From Pelargonium tetragonum (Eukaryota > Streptophyta > Magnoliopsida > Geraniales > Geraniaceae), in assembly GCA_036897445.1 (NCBI GenBank), contig JAYMTL010000004.1, positions 248,001 through 312,000 of the forward strand: a stretch of DNA of 64,000 nucleotides, read 5' to 3'. The notes beneath the pieces were generated by a model. It saw only the letters and a program-made list of their open reading frames with translations, was not told the DNA's origin and ran no database searches. Of this stretch, positions 12,868-26,200 are shown in pieces. How positions within the stretch are numbered: position 1 is the stretch's first letter; each line of letters begins with the position of its first letter. The position numbers were made by a program, and so were the translations under genes.

Positions 12868-15800
12868 TTCATTTCTTTTTCTGAAACCTTTGAAAAGGAA
12901 CCCTAAACCTGTATTTTCTTGGTACCGCCTTTCTTTTATAAAGGAGTAAAGAAAAACTCGATATCCAATAAAATTTTTAGAGTATAGAATAAAACTTCTA
13001 GTAAAATACACTTAAATTTACCCTTGTAACCCATGTATATAATAGTTGAGTTTAGCCCTTACCCTATAGAATTTCCAGGGACTTAGCCTACACTTCGCAG
13101 TAAAAGGGGGCCTTTAAACTTATGCACGCTTTGACGAAAGCAAGGAGTTTATGAATATATTTATCGACTAGAACTCTATATAGCCTACATTTGACTACAG
13201 AGAAAGAAAGTTCTCATACAAAAAGACACTCTTAATGGATGCAGCACATTATCCTTTTTACTCTCTTAATCCTATACTTTAAAGATTAGCAGGATTACAA
13301 GAAAAGTAACTCTTTTCAGTAACAGCACACATAGTTAATTATCCTAGGACTTGGGCAATAAAAAGTTGACTTTTGGTTCTATACGAGTAGAACCTTGTTT
13401 ATAAAATCCATATAGCAGATAAAATCTTCAAGAAGTTCTTATACCGAAACCCTAAAATTAGTTTGTATCTCACAGTGCAATACATTTCACAGAATTAAGA
13501 GGGTTAACCGAGCAAAATCTTAAAACTTAGTTAAAGAAATGACTTCATATAGCCCGCGCTTTGTATTTACCTGACTTATTTTCTTAGTAGAGTATAAAAG
13601 AGGGAACCTTGAATCAACAAAATTTTATACAAGTCAAAACTCCGTTCCCTTTATAACGGCAGTAGAAGGAGAGCCCTTAAATTGTAAACTTATTTAGAGA
13701 GAAAATCTTGAGAATAGCGAGATACTTTAAAATAAACTTCGGAGCTCCCTGAAAGGACTTTCTAGTTACCTTTTCCATAGAGACCCCTATCTTTTTGAAA
13801 CTACTTTTTCAAAATCTTGGCTTGGGCAAACCTGCTTACTGAAAAGGGCTTAGCAAATATAGAATTTCTTTTAAGTTTTCCGAGACTCTATAAAAAAAAG
13901 GAATCCCTTTCTGCGAAGTAAAGGAAAATCCCGTATCAAGCTATGAAACCCGGTATAAATCTGAAAGGTATAAAAGAAGGAACCTATTTACCTAATTATA
14001 GGGACCCTCTAACAAAAATCCCCTCAATTCCGTGCTAAAAGAGCCCTAGTATATAATAAACGGGAACCTAAAAGACTCTATAAGTAGAACGCTCGAGTTA
14101 ACTTTATCTGTAAAATTATCCTTCTACCGGTGTAGACTCTATAAACTTCTAACTACAAGGGTCAAAATCACCCTTTTCTACTTACTTTTGTCCGCCGCAG
14201 TAGTAAATCTAGTATCTTCCTATAAAAATTTATGGATAATTATTACTTACTATCTTAGGATTATCAGAGACCTGGCTTTTGAACCTTTAAGAGTGTAACC
14301 TACAAAATTTGAGCAAGCTCTAACCAGTTTGGAGTTCTCATATTAAACAACTCTTTACGTTTTAAGTCAAAAAAAAGCTCAAGAGTTACCAATATTCCTA
14401 CAATACCTCGGGATTTTTATTAAGTACAAGGTAAGAGTTTGCAAGAGCTTCCTCTTAGATAGAGTCAGTTTATATATTCAAGGAATTTTAGAAGTATTCC
14501 TAAGAAAAGCAAAAATGAAGGCTTAGAAAGGGGCCCCAGAAAGAGATACTGATTACTTCTATAAACCCTCTTTAAATGACAGGGAGGGGCTTCCTATTAT
14601 ATATACATATAGATGCAAGAATCTCAGATAGCTCTTAGAAAAAGTCTAGACAATAAATCTTTCCTAAAATCCACTTACGTATAATACTGAAGTTTTGCCC
14701 TGGTTAACCCAAAAATCCAAAAGCCTTAGACCCTTCTCAGCACTCCGGGGTTAGTTTAAAAAGTCAAGTTATACTCTTATCCGAGTTAGGCAAATCAAAT
14801 TTTTAGAGTTTGTCAAAGGGGTTTAGTAAATAAATATCTTAAAAGTATGGCGTTAAAATCCGTAAGATTAGAGTCTCTTGCTATAGATCTTCGGGAGTTC
14901 TTGGTTTCAATTTAAATAAATTTTGAGTTTGATTTTCCAAGGCGGCGCCCTTGTTATATCCAAATAAAGGGATTCAATTTTTGAATTCTAGCGGAGCTTC
15001 TTATAATCCCGCAGTCTTGTCAGTTCAAATAAGAGATTATAATAGTATCTAAGATAGTAAACGAGTTTCTTTATCAAAAGGGACAAAATCGCTTAAGATA
15101 GAAAAGCCAGGAATCTGCCTAAAGTCTTTACAAGGCGAGCTGGATTGTGCCTTAAAGACCCTGTTAAGAATCTCTAGACCCTATACACCTTGTTAGGGAG
15201 GGGGCATTTCCGCTGAGTGATAGATTTTTTTATAATTAACGGATCAAGGTAGAATGAAACTAAGTAACTAAGGAGCTTAATAATCACATTTTTCTTTAGT
15301 TCTTAGATGGAATATTAAGAGAAAAAGAAGGAGTGCGGCTATAAGGTATCAAGACAGGTACAGCTACAAGGAAAGTGGGCAGTATAGCTCTAAAAAGACG
15401 TTTATCTTAATTATATTTAATACGGTGATCCCCCTTTTAACGAAAAAAAAGGAATTTCTCGCTAATATGACTTAAAAGGGTTATAACTGGATAGACTTTT
15501 CGAAGTATCCCGGTGTAAGGGGCGCTGTCTAATAGTAGTTCTATTCTCAAAAGCAATAGGATACCGTATAAATTCAGAGTTTGCCTCAGTTAAAAGGCCT
15601 ATGCTTTAGCTTATTTGAAGGGTTTTTGCTTACTAAGAAGTTTTCAGTCAACACCATTACCTATTTCGACTTCTTGAGTATAGAGTAGCTAAAGTTGAAA
15701 ATAAAATATGTTAGGAGTACCGGGAAAGATCGCGATTCGTCTATTGTTGTTAGTTATACTAGAAAGTAATAAAAGCTTGAACAGTTAAGAGTGTATTCTC

Positions 15801-18800
15801 CATTCTGTAGTCTTAAGTCCTATAGTGATGCTTTGTAAAATCTAAGGGAGTTCCTCAATTTACATATTCAAGTTTTCCTAAATTTAATAAAGACTCCTCC
15901 GAAACGTTTTTCTACTATAACTCTAAAAAGGGGGAAGTTCTTCCACCAGATTAAACCTATTCTTTCCTACTTAGTATTAAAAAACTTTGTTCGCAATTCG
16001 GGGTGCTTTAAAGTCGTGTTCCTAGGTTCAAAGCTTGTTCTCTCGTATTGATAATACCTGCTCTTTTTTTTTAATACTAGATAATAATTTGACGCACAAT
16101 AATATAAATATACATCTTTATACGTACCTCAGGAATAAATTATTTAACTCAAAACAAGTTTTGGAAGAGGAATAAAAAAAAGGGGAAAAGGGGGTGTAGT
16201 CTTATAACAAATGAAAGCTAGAAGTTAGCATAGCGCATAATTGTATACATATCTTTCATTTCAATTTAGAAAGTATCCTAAGACAAACACTGCTTAATAA
16301 CTTAGAAAAGACCACTTACCTATAAGTTAAAGTTAAAAACTGCATGAGTTTAGATTCTCCTTTTTATATTTATTATATTTATAAGGCCCCTTACGCAGAA
16401 TAACAGGCCCTATGGCTTCCCTTAAGTCAAGGAATTCCACTAGTAATTCTCAACCTGACTTTAAAATTTCATCCATGTACGAAAAATTTATATTATAACG
16501 GATCCTTCTTTCTTTTTACTGTTATTTAGAGTCTCTCCCGCTAATCCGGAGCTTACCTATATTAAATTAATAGCAATTAAAAGTGAGTCGGGGACTACAT
16601 AATTAGAAATAGAAATACTTAGCCCCTATTATCCCGTTCTAAAGTTATAACCAACACCTAATACCTTAAGCATACCTTTCTACGGAAGCCTTTTTATTTA
16701 TTTGCACTGCAGCCAGCTCTACTATACATCCTATGCCAAATTGACTTTTCAATTTTAATTACACAAAAATCTAGTAAACGAATTACTTTTTAGAAAAAGC
16801 TTGAACAGTTACCCCTAAAAAAATTCTTACTGTACAGCAAGCTACCTCTGACTACGATAATCTTATCTTAAAATATTTCCTAAAGACTCCATTAGATTCC
16901 GAAAAGGTTTTTAATTTCAAAAAGTTTGGTATTCTTACTCAATTTTATTCCAATAAAAGTCTCTTATTAATCCAAAAACGGAAAGGGAAGGAGGGTATAC
17001 ACAACAGCTTTCTGAAGTACTAAACAGCAATAAGATTGCTCCTGTCTTCGTCAAAAAGCACCTACACAAGCATAGTTAAGATATAAAATTCTTTTTGGAA
17101 AAGTTTTTGCCAGAAGAAGGGGGCTGCCCTAGAATTACCTATAAAAAGAGTTAATCTAGTATTCCCCTGTTTATTGAGAGTAAGAATCTTAGCAAAACTC
17201 TTTGGCATTTATACTGATATAGCATCTAAGTAAAACTAAGAGAATGCCCTGGGTTCAAATCACGCAATACTCTAGCAATAGTCTAGTACAGGAAAATTTT
17301 ATAGGATATTCTTGGCACCAACCCGCTAAATATCAATTAAGGGTAAAAATATAAGTACTGGAGTGTTACCGATGGTTAAGATCGGATAAAAAAGGATTTC
17401 CTAAGCATATTATAAGCAAAAAGTCTAAGTCTAAAACAAAAAATTTTTTACATTAAAGTAGATCTCTTATAGTTTGTCGAATTTGTTATCTCTTGTTTCA
17501 CAAATCTACAAAGGACTCCTTAATGCTTATAGGTTCGTAGTATAAACCGGTTCTGAAAGACTCTCTAAAAGGACCCTCCTAATAATACTTAAGTGTCTTG
17601 CTTAGAATTAAAATATGGAGAATAGACCTTTTATAAGGAAAGGCGAACTTATAGCTATAGCTCAAAAAAGGGAAACCCCGGTACGGAGTAAAAAGGGTTT
17701 CTTTGATGTTTAATTCTGCCAAAAATTGTAGTTAAGAAGCGGACGAGACTTTATAGGAGCTTACTTCCTATACCTATAGAGTATTCTTTTTGTATTAATT
17801 ACCTTTTAAGCCACTTAGTCTAGTAGGACTAGGCTCTTTCTTGTAACATATTTTGTCCTTTAGGAGTAGAATATTGGTAGTTATTGAGTGGTAAACAAGA
17901 TTCTAAATATTAGGGAATACCTAGCTTTAAGTGGATAAAACTAAACTTATAGAGAGTAATGGGAGATATAGGGCCCCTTATATATAATTGCTTTGTAGCT
18001 TTTAGAAGGCTTTGGTTAAGATTATTCCCTACTTCTTTAGCGTGCGGTTCCTACTGCTATATAAGGAAAAGAGAGTTACGAAAAATTAACAAACTTCGAT
18101 AATTAGGGGCTTGGTACTGAAGTTTAGAATATAGATTCTAAATTCCCACAAAACTAGGAAGTGTACTCAACTCTTTCATATAAAGGGATAGAAAGATAAC
18201 TAGGGTAAGACCTGGATAAAATAAGATGTTATAGGAATTTTAGGGACAAATCCGCGCCTTCTCCACTGCTAAAGGGTTTACTAAACGGCAATTCCCGCTC
18301 GAGGCAGCCCCCATTAATTGAAATTGTTAAACTAAAAAAATCGAATTGGGAGTTCTTCTTTTCTTAGCAGGAAGTTTCAAAACAGATAAAGTAAAACTCA
18401 GTTATCTAAAAATTAGGATCTAGATTTAGGCCTTTACCTACAAGAATTGGACTTAAACCGCCCAAGCTCGCTTTGTATTAAGCATCATGAACCTTTTGCA
18501 GATTTTTTTAGTGTGCCCCTTTTCAAAAGAGTCAAATTCCCGACGTTAGTCATACAGGTTATAAAAAGGCTAATTAGCCAGAAGAAATTTTTAAAGGAGA
18601 ATCCTCGTGTTAGTTTGATAGGGGTACTAAACTAATTAGTAAGGCAGATATGGGATAAGGCCTTGCCGCGATCTTGACTAACCCCTGGAAATTCTTACAA
18701 ACAAATAGAAAGAATCTCAAATGAAATAATTTTAACAGAAAACATCAGAAAGAGTTTTCCGCCTTTCAACCGGATTCTGTTATTAGGGTACTCTAGTAAA

Positions 18801-19632
18801 GTACAAGGCTTTCCTTTACATGTCTCTTACTTTTCTTTTGTATAAATAAACCTTTTTACTGCAAGAAGCGAACTTATCTACTTAACTCGGTCCTTGATAT
18901 TGCCCTTAGAGTTTGCTATAATAGCCCACACTACTCTCTACTGTGAAGTACTTAAAAAGACTAAAGAGACGGGGAACTTAGAATTCCTCGTTTCTTAATG
19001 GTTCCGCTAGGTATTAATATAAGTTGTTAAGAGAATAATTATGAGTACTAAATCAGATGAAACGTAATTGCTGACTTTATAAAAAGGAGTTGAGTTTTTG
19101 CTTTACCTTAGCAACTCAAGAACAATTTTAGCTTGAAAACCTGCGAGCTTTGAGTAATCTTTAAAACGGGATATAAGCAGCTTCCTATAAATACCCAAAA
19201 AGGAATACCCTTACGAGAGTCTTTTTACTTTTAGTCTTGGCAAAGCAATATAAAGTTAGATCTATTGTGTAATTAGAATTTTGGCCACTAAAATAAAAAA
19301 GGATGAAAGAAATTTTAAAGCGTATAAAAATCATTCTACTTATGTATGTATCTTGCACGAATCTCCAACTCGGATTTTAGAAAAACCGCTTTTAAAGCAT
19401 TTATTTATAGTTTGAACTTTTGAAATGTGAATCTCGGTTTATTTAGATTTTATATAGAGAACTGCAAGGACTCTCAAAGAAAGATAATTAGTAATTATCT
19501 TTATAACTCAAAGAGCGACTCCCTGGGTAATTACAACTAGTAGAAATCTGAGTCTTGTCTTCTAATGCATCAGGTTAAAACTTTTGAGAACATTGCATTA
19601 TACATTATGTCTTTTGAAGAGTATCTTACTTA
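12868..19632. other. Gene-poor spacer
   Basis: I see no gene, RNA or repeat family member in these 6.8 kb. Frames are short; the only one above 60 codons is at 18447-18635 and matches nothing. A GGGTTCAAATC word near 17250 looks like a T-loop, but its stem does not pair. Purine-to-pyrimidine junction motifs continue at the same density as elsewhere. Confidence 0.55.
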
Positions 19633-19660
19633 TCTCGTTTTGTAGAGTCACAAAACGAGA
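19633..19660. other. Strong hairpin, 11-bp perfect stem
   Basis: TCTCGTTTTGT (19633-19643) is followed by the six-base loop AGAGTC and its exact complement ACAAAACGAGA (19650-19660). No T-run follows on either strand, so it is not a classical intrinsic terminator. Stable stem-loops of this kind often mark transcript 3' ends in organelles, but no gene is recognisable next to it. A 69-codon minus frame ends inside the hairpin (19626-19835); the product is unknown. Confidence 0.5.
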
Positions 19661-21709
19661 AACTTGAGTACTTTCTGGGGGATAGATAAGGGGTATCTTG
19701 GAACGAGAGTGCTATAAAAGAAATTTTTATTTGGGTCTCAGGAGAGCACAGATGAATGTAAATTACAGGGTTATAACATACTTTACAGACTAGGAGAAGC
19801 CCTTTTCTTAAAACAATAAAACTTATGCCTGTCATAGGGCTACTGAGGAAAATCCTACTTATTTACTAGCGCTTATTTTCTTAATACTTTTTTTGTAGGA
19901 TCCTTCCTAATTAAGGGGGTACCTTGTACCCAAGTTATCCACGACATAATTAAGGGTAGATTAGTAAGCTTCATCAATCACAAAGTTAATACTCATCTGC
20001 AACTTTAGTATAGTAAGGGGATTCTAGAATTAAATTAAGTATTTAAGTAATTTAAAATAAAAGGATAGCTTGCGCTTACCTATATAGGGTCTACTTCTTG
20101 AATTTAATAAATATAAGAGAAACAACTCAAAGTCCGATCGCGGAAATACTTCTAATTTTTCAATAACTTGTCTTGAAAAAGCAAAAAGATGACTAACGGA
20201 GCACAACCCTAGCTTGAGGGCTCATTTTTATCTATTAAAAAGGAACCACTGTATACTAATCCAATAATACAAAAATTTTATCATACATCTGTATAGGGTA
20301 TCTCCCCCAGGCCATTCTCGCAAACCCTACAAGGATACCCTTTCTCAAGAAAAAGGCAAGTAACTAGTGAACTGGGAGAAAGGGGGGATTTCGGCTAAAA
20401 CTAAGGTACTGAAATTGAAAGCTTTCTTTATAGTATTGTAAAAGGAATGACTTTTTCTTAAAAAAGAATTTGAACAGGAAGGACTTTTCTTATTCTAAAA
20501 ACTAGTTAGAAAATGTGGATTCAACTCTGTACTACCGGGAAAAGAACCCAGCAACAATGGGATGGTTATAAATAAAGGGGTTGGGGTATTCCCGATTCAA
20601 CTAAAGCAAGGAATTTCTTTTTAAATTCTTTTTAGGAGTCTTTTATTTATAGGGTATCCTAAGAAAAAGGTTACTCTGATTGGGTTATTACTAGCCGATA
20701 AAAGCCTTATGTTATACTAACGCTTTAAGCTTTTTACAAGTTCCAGGGAAGTACTGCTAAACTTTGGTGTGGGATTCCTATAATACAACCCTTGGCCATT
20801 GCCCGATAAAGGAGACTTTTCTAAATTAAAGGAGCTAGTAAAAATAGAAGAATATGCAAGTTAATGCGTTCTTTAACAGAGCGCTCACTGAGTAGAAAAA
20901 TGAGAGTTCCCCCCGCCCTTAGAATTAAAAAGAGGTTTTTCTATTTACCGCATTTCTCTTGACCTATAATTGCAGCTATTAAGTGGAAAATTTTTTTACC
21001 CATACTGATCCAAAGAATTTGCCTTAAAGTTATACTAAGAAGAACCCCGCTCTTTCAGGGTTTTGTGTGCTTTATATGAGGGATTCCAAATGGGTACGTT
21101 TAGCGCCCTCCTTTTTATTACTGATTCTTAGTCAACATCAAGAAAAAGCTCGGTTTTACTTATATCTAAGGGCAAGAATTTCCCGAATTCAAATGCATAG
21201 AAAAGTTTAAGCTCCCTTTTGAATTTTGACGCTAAATTGTTAAAGTAAAACCAGAATCTTTTTTGCAAAGGCTGCTTAGGTTTAAATGATTTTAGGGCTT
21301 TTTATTTCGTTTTTCTTCCGCGGTCAAGGGGCCCAGTACCTTCCTCTAACTTTTATAGAAATTTTAGGGGTGTTTTTTCGAAGCAAGTGTGCTAGTTTAA
21401 AAGTCTGTTTAAGAAAAAGAAATTTCACTTCATAAAAAGAAGTTTTTACATATGTAACGACGTTAAAGGGGTTTCTCAGGCGCTAGGCGCATCCATACAA
21501 ATGACAGAATTCCCTGTTAAAGTTACTGAAACAAAGTACCTTTCGCGAACCTTATGCCATGAATCTAAACTTTGGTTTATGTAACAAGGGACCGGTATAC
21601 TCAGGGATACTCCCCCAACTCTGCTCAATTTACGAGAATTTTATAAGATAAGGAGCTTTTAAAGTTTAAGGGAATTTCAAAGTTATCCTTTATTTAAGTG
21701 GGGATTTCT

Positions 21710-21883
21710 ATGGACTTGGGTTGCAGTTCCTAGCTCTCAGTTTTAACTGTTTATGAATTATTAAAGGGTATGGAACAAGCGGGTGGGAAAATTCCGATTC
21801 CGGGTAATAAGGGATGCTTGGGAGAAAGAACGGAATTTCTTGTAAAGAGTAGAGTGAAAGCCCTTTTCTGCTGCTGGTCCTAG
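21710..21883 (+). pseudogene. Conserved-peptide frame containing repeat R2, copy 1
   Basis: From ATG at 21710 one frame runs 57 codons to TAG at 21881 with a single internal TAG (codon 8). Its peptide includes LSVLTVYELLKGMEQAGG, then a charged stretch with ERTEFLVKSRVKAL, and looks more protein-like than most frames here. Bases 21719-21756 recur at 49554-49591 with 34 of 38 identical, 24 consecutively (21733-21756). The second copy keeps the same frame (SALSVLTVYE) but ends at once in TAA. LTVYE-LLKG faintly recalls the start of the MoaC fold; I regard that as weak. It may be a decayed gene or a chance open frame over a structural repeat, since CAGTTTTAACTG in its middle is an inverted repeat. 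Confidence 0.3.
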
Positions 21884-22429
21884 TGTAAGGAAACCTTACC
21901 CTCTATATAGAAATAACAACTAAGAACAAGAGGGGTGCAACTATTAAGACTAAGTTAAATTCGCTATTAAGTATTATTAAAAAAGTGAGGCTTTAGTCTT
22001 CCTCTAAAAGTTTCCCAATCCCGATAATAAAGAGGCGCTGGGGAATAACTAAACTAAAGCAATCCTTTGCTGGTTAAGGGCTTATGTATAGAACTGGAGT
22101 CTTGCTTTGTAGCTGTGTAGTAGTATATATAAAAGTAAGATAGTAAGTAGGAGCTTTTAAAAGAAGAGAATTTCTGCTAGTGAGGAGGTTCTAAGAAAAC
22201 GCACGCAAGGTAATTTGACATTGTTTGATTTAATATTTATTCCTTCTCAGCCTTTTACTGATTGAAAATTCTTAAATTAAGGAGCCCCCTCTGGTTAGCA
22301 GGTGCGCCTTTCTACTTGTAGGTTTTTCCAGGATATTTTAGGTAATCCCCCGTAGAAACTTCCTAAGTTAAGTGCTGTGGGATTTAGACGCATTAGTTTA
22401 GCAGACAACAAGAACGCGTTGAAAACCAA

Positions 22430-22684
22430 ATGAAATTTAAGAGATGTCTCATACATAAGTTTTTGTTTCAAAGGTTTCGGTCCTTTGTTCTACCCATCAG
22501 CAAGCCTGCCTACACAATTCTAACAGCTCAAATTCGGTATAATAGAGGCGATTCTTTTAATTTAAAGTTTAATATTGCACAGGAGTATATCCGAGAGTTG
22601 TCTAGGACTAGTTTGTCTAAAAAGGATAGGGTTCACACTTCTATGTACTATATAATACGAAAAAAGATCTCAAAGGTTTTCTAA
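22430..22684 (+). CDS. Hypothetical basic 84-residue protein
   Basis: This ATG-started frame encodes a strongly basic product (many Lys and Arg, spread evenly, ending KKISKVF) of the kind seen in ribosomal or nucleic-acid-binding proteins, but no motif identifies it. There is no clear ribosome-binding sequence before the ATG. It ends about 100 bases before the A unit of repeat family R1. Length is within chance expectation for the window, so confidence is low; the basic, mixed composition is the only argument for it. Confidence 0.17.
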   Translation: MKFKRCLIHKFLFQRFRSFVLPISKPAYTILTAQIRYNRGDSFNLKFNIAQEYIRELSRTSLSKKDRVHTSMYYIIRKKISKVF

Positions 22685-22780
22685 AGGTCTACCCAGTTAC
22701 AAAGAGATTGAGATTCTTTGCTTAGTAGACTTTAACCCGGGATCAGATCACCAAATTTCTTCCTTTTTAGTAGGGGGCTC

Positions 22781-23290
22781 TATCTTTAATAAGTATCTTT
22801 ATTAGTTAGTATTTTATATAGATTTTTTTTAGATTGTAATAGATATCTTAATAGTAATAGGTATAGAGAGTTGTCTTAGTCTCTAAAGTATATCCCTATG
22901 GCTTCTGCTTTTATCGAAAAGGAGGGCAGTAGCCGTAGGATGGATAGTGTCACTCTTACCGACGGACACGAAGGAGGCAGGAGAGTTTAAGGAAATGTAT
23001 ACATACACTAGAACCCCCCAAACCTAGACCTTGTTTCTTTGATTTACTTATCCAGCTTAGTTGTTTTCTATTACCTAGGAGCTTTAAGAGAACTTTAGCA
23101 GAAGCACAAGCAGTAAGAGCTGCGGGAGCTAGAGCTATGCTTATTGTAGCTAGTTTATTCGCTTTAATGTCTTAATGTATTACTTTTTTATTCTTATAGT
23201 TATAGGTACTAGTATATAAAAATAGATAGTATATGGGTTTTAATAGGTATTGTATTAGATTGTACTAGTATGTATAAGATTGCTTAAGGG
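22781..23290 (+). repeat. R1 family, copy A (tail, spacer, leader, body, tail)
   Basis: The copy opens with an A/T/G-rich tail (22781-22881) ending in GTCTTAGTC, then the spacer 22901-22925 (starts GCTTCTGCTTTTA, ends AAAAGGAGG), 24 of 25 bases identical to the spacer in copy D. A GC-richer leader follows: GACGGA, then GAAGGAGG, then ATG at 22995. The body (about 23020-23176) starts CCTAGACCTTG and closes with TTATTGTAGCTAG, both shared with other copies. One frame is open from 22948 to TAA at 23174-23176 and ends in the hydrophobic peptide RAMLIVASLFALMS. A second tail with TTAGATTGTA, also present in the first tail, ends the unit. The gene identity is unknown. Confidence 0.55.
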
Positions 23291-26200
23291 GTCCTAGGGC
23301 TATCGCACCTAAACATATAGTATATAGTTGTTCTTTCTTCTTTTTTTTTTACGTACTTATAGCAATAGAAGAATCCATAAAATAGGAAGGAATAAAGCTT
23401 AGGTGTCTAAAACCTTACTGCGAAAAGGAACTTTAAATACTTAAATAACTTAATCTGTGCTAGTAAAGTCTTTAGGGAAATTCCTAATCTGGACCCCTTA
23501 AAAAGGGGCAATTCTATTTTGAAAATATATAGGATTTTTGAGGCTTTTTCAGAAACTAAGTAAGCATAACAAAATTTTTAAAGGAGAGTTTCTCTAAGGG
23601 AGTTTTTCAATTAATACTGTTACATATTATAGCCAGTTTGTTACTCAGCGAGCACAGAGTTAGAGGGTAGATTTCCCTAGTTTTGTTTTACGTTATACTA
23701 ACACTCCCACTTATTCCTCAAATTAGGAACTTTTTTAGTTTTATTCTAATTCTATTTGCCTGGATCTAATAAGACTTAGCAAAAATCCTATCAAAGAGTT
23801 AAAATAGAGAAGAGATAGGGTACATATACGGGTAACCAAGAGTAGGGTTTTCTCTACATTTGACGTTTAAAATGCCCTTTTTCTGCGTTTTCGTAACAGC
23901 GAGGGGTTCTCTCCGAGGAATCCTTTAATATTAAGAGCCTAAATGTATAAGCATCCCTGAACTAGAAATCGAGGCCCATAAAGGGAATAATCCTTGTTAA
24001 GCTCGGAAACCGGAAAATCCAGTTATTTTCTTTTAAATGAGGCATAATTTGGAAAAGATTATGTTTAGAGGCCTATTTTTCCACTGTATCCGAATTCGAG
24101 GATTTCCAAGAGGATTTTCAAACTAGCGGTCTTATATAAAGTGAAAGTTCTTTTTTGTACTCTCCTTTTAAAATCAAACTCCTTTAAGGAAAGACTTCCC
24201 GGTGCTGAGGAAAAAGGTTTAGCTCTTTTAACCTATAAATCAGGAAGCGGGGGCTAAAACTAAACTCTAACAATTACTCTAACTCTAAAGAGGTTCTATC
24301 CTCTCTATAGTAGTAACAAGTAATACACAAGAGGAATATCCCTATTAACCTATTACTCTTTTACAAATTTTATAGATACTCTAACTATATAAATAAACAC
24401 AAGAAATATTGTTTCTATTCGAGTTATTCATTTCATAGCATGCTTGATTGCCAATTAGCTATTTGCGTCTGTTCTCTGTTAGTTAAATGATTCTCATTTT
24501 GGTTTTCTTATTCTCTTTTCCAGGAGACTTTATTAACTAAATATACAAAATTCAGGCGTACTGCGCCGCAACTAGCCCTAATGCCGTGTATGGTCTTCAA
24601 AAAAAATGAAGAAATGAGTTAAACTTCTAAGTGACTTAAGCACAAATATCTTTATTATAGGGTTTTATTCTAGCCAATTCACGAAGAGTCATCCAGGCCT
24701 AAGAAATTCTAATAATTGGGTAATAAGCCCGCTTTTTGAATACTGAGTGTAGGTAAGGTATCCCGTATAGAAAAGTCTGTCTATCCTTGTGATGGTGAAG
24801 CATCCATATAACCAGAAATTTGGTACCTTTTATTTTAAAAAAGAAAGACCCTGCCGAGCAGGCTGTGTTTTATATAATTCTAATTTCACTTGATAAAACC
24901 CACTTGTTGTGAATCCTTTGAATTTCTATAGCACTCTTAATTCTTTATTTTGAGACATAAACAAGAAAAGTTTGCATAACTCTTATATGCCGGAACCCTT
25001 ATATCTTACATCAATAAGAAAGGGGTGTGTGCGAAATACTCTGGCACGCCAAAACGCTTCAAGGAGAAGAAAGCTCTAGAGTGTTTATGAGTCAGGTACA
25101 GAATACTATTACACACTATTTAGTAAAAAGTCTTACTACCTTACGGACCTATCCAAAGTACGGGGACACTTAAATAAACCTAGATAACTCAGTGTGAGGA
25201 CTTACTTTTATTCATCACATTTACTTTCTATAGGTAGAAGTAGAGCCTTGTTTTGATTTTAAAGACCCCTTCTAGTTGAAAATTCATATATTACCCCGGA
25301 AAAGCTAAAACGAATTTTAGTTAAAGTTCTGAACCTTATACTTGGCCACCCAAAGGATCTTAAGAATCTCTTCTAATTAATCATGGAAGTGCTATGGTAC
25401 TCTATATCCCCTTCTCTTATTCAAGCTCTTTGGTTTCCGGTATTTTTTTTATGAATTAGATGCTTACCGTGATAGGAACTAAAAAGTTAGTAAATATAAA
25501 AAACCCAATACGAAATAAGTAACAATACTGTTAATATATCAACGGGAAGCAGCTAAAGCCAAGTCTTTTTCTAAAAAAAAAGTTTAGAGAATACTGAAGA
25601 TCGGTTTTAGTTTCTGTTAAACAGGAAAACATCCTATGCCAATGGGCGGGACTTTCATTATTTAATTAAAGGAGGGCCCGCGCAAAGTACTTCCACTAGG
25701 TTAAGGCTGGTGTAGCGTTCCTTATTTAAGTATCTGTGCAATATTTTTAAATAGAGTCCTTTTTATTCGTCACCAAAGAGTTAACTATCTCTTAATTTTC
25801 AGGGGTTTTTAGAAAAAGCTAAATTTTCTTCTAGAGAATTAAGGTCTCCTACTTGTGTATGTACATGCTTAAGAGAGCTATACTTTATATGTAATTTAAA
25901 AGGATTTCTCATACACGGACCCCTTATAAAATAAAAAAGGACTTTTCTATTTCCTGACAATAGAAAGTACCCCTTAGGATTCTTTTTATATTATTCCCCT
26001 TAAAATAATCCGTAAGAGCATCGTACGATATTTTATAATAAGAAAGTCTAAATTACCCTAGGGCTAAATTTAAGTGAAAAGTGTGCCTATAAGGAGTACC
26101 CGTATAAGGATAAGGTTAAAGTCTTCGGATATACGTAATACAAATAACTCAAAAATAATAGACTCCAGCTTTTCTTAATAAAATCTCAGGAATCTTATTA

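Noticed and set aside
17245-17275. tRNA T-arm around GGGTTCAAATC
   Set aside because: The 3' strand does not pair with the 5' strand and no other tRNA arm is nearby.
4814-17904. 17-base repeat GTGGTAAACAAGATTCT at 4814 and 17888
   Set aside because: About one exact 17-mer pair is expected by chance in 64 kb of this composition, and the flanks do not match.
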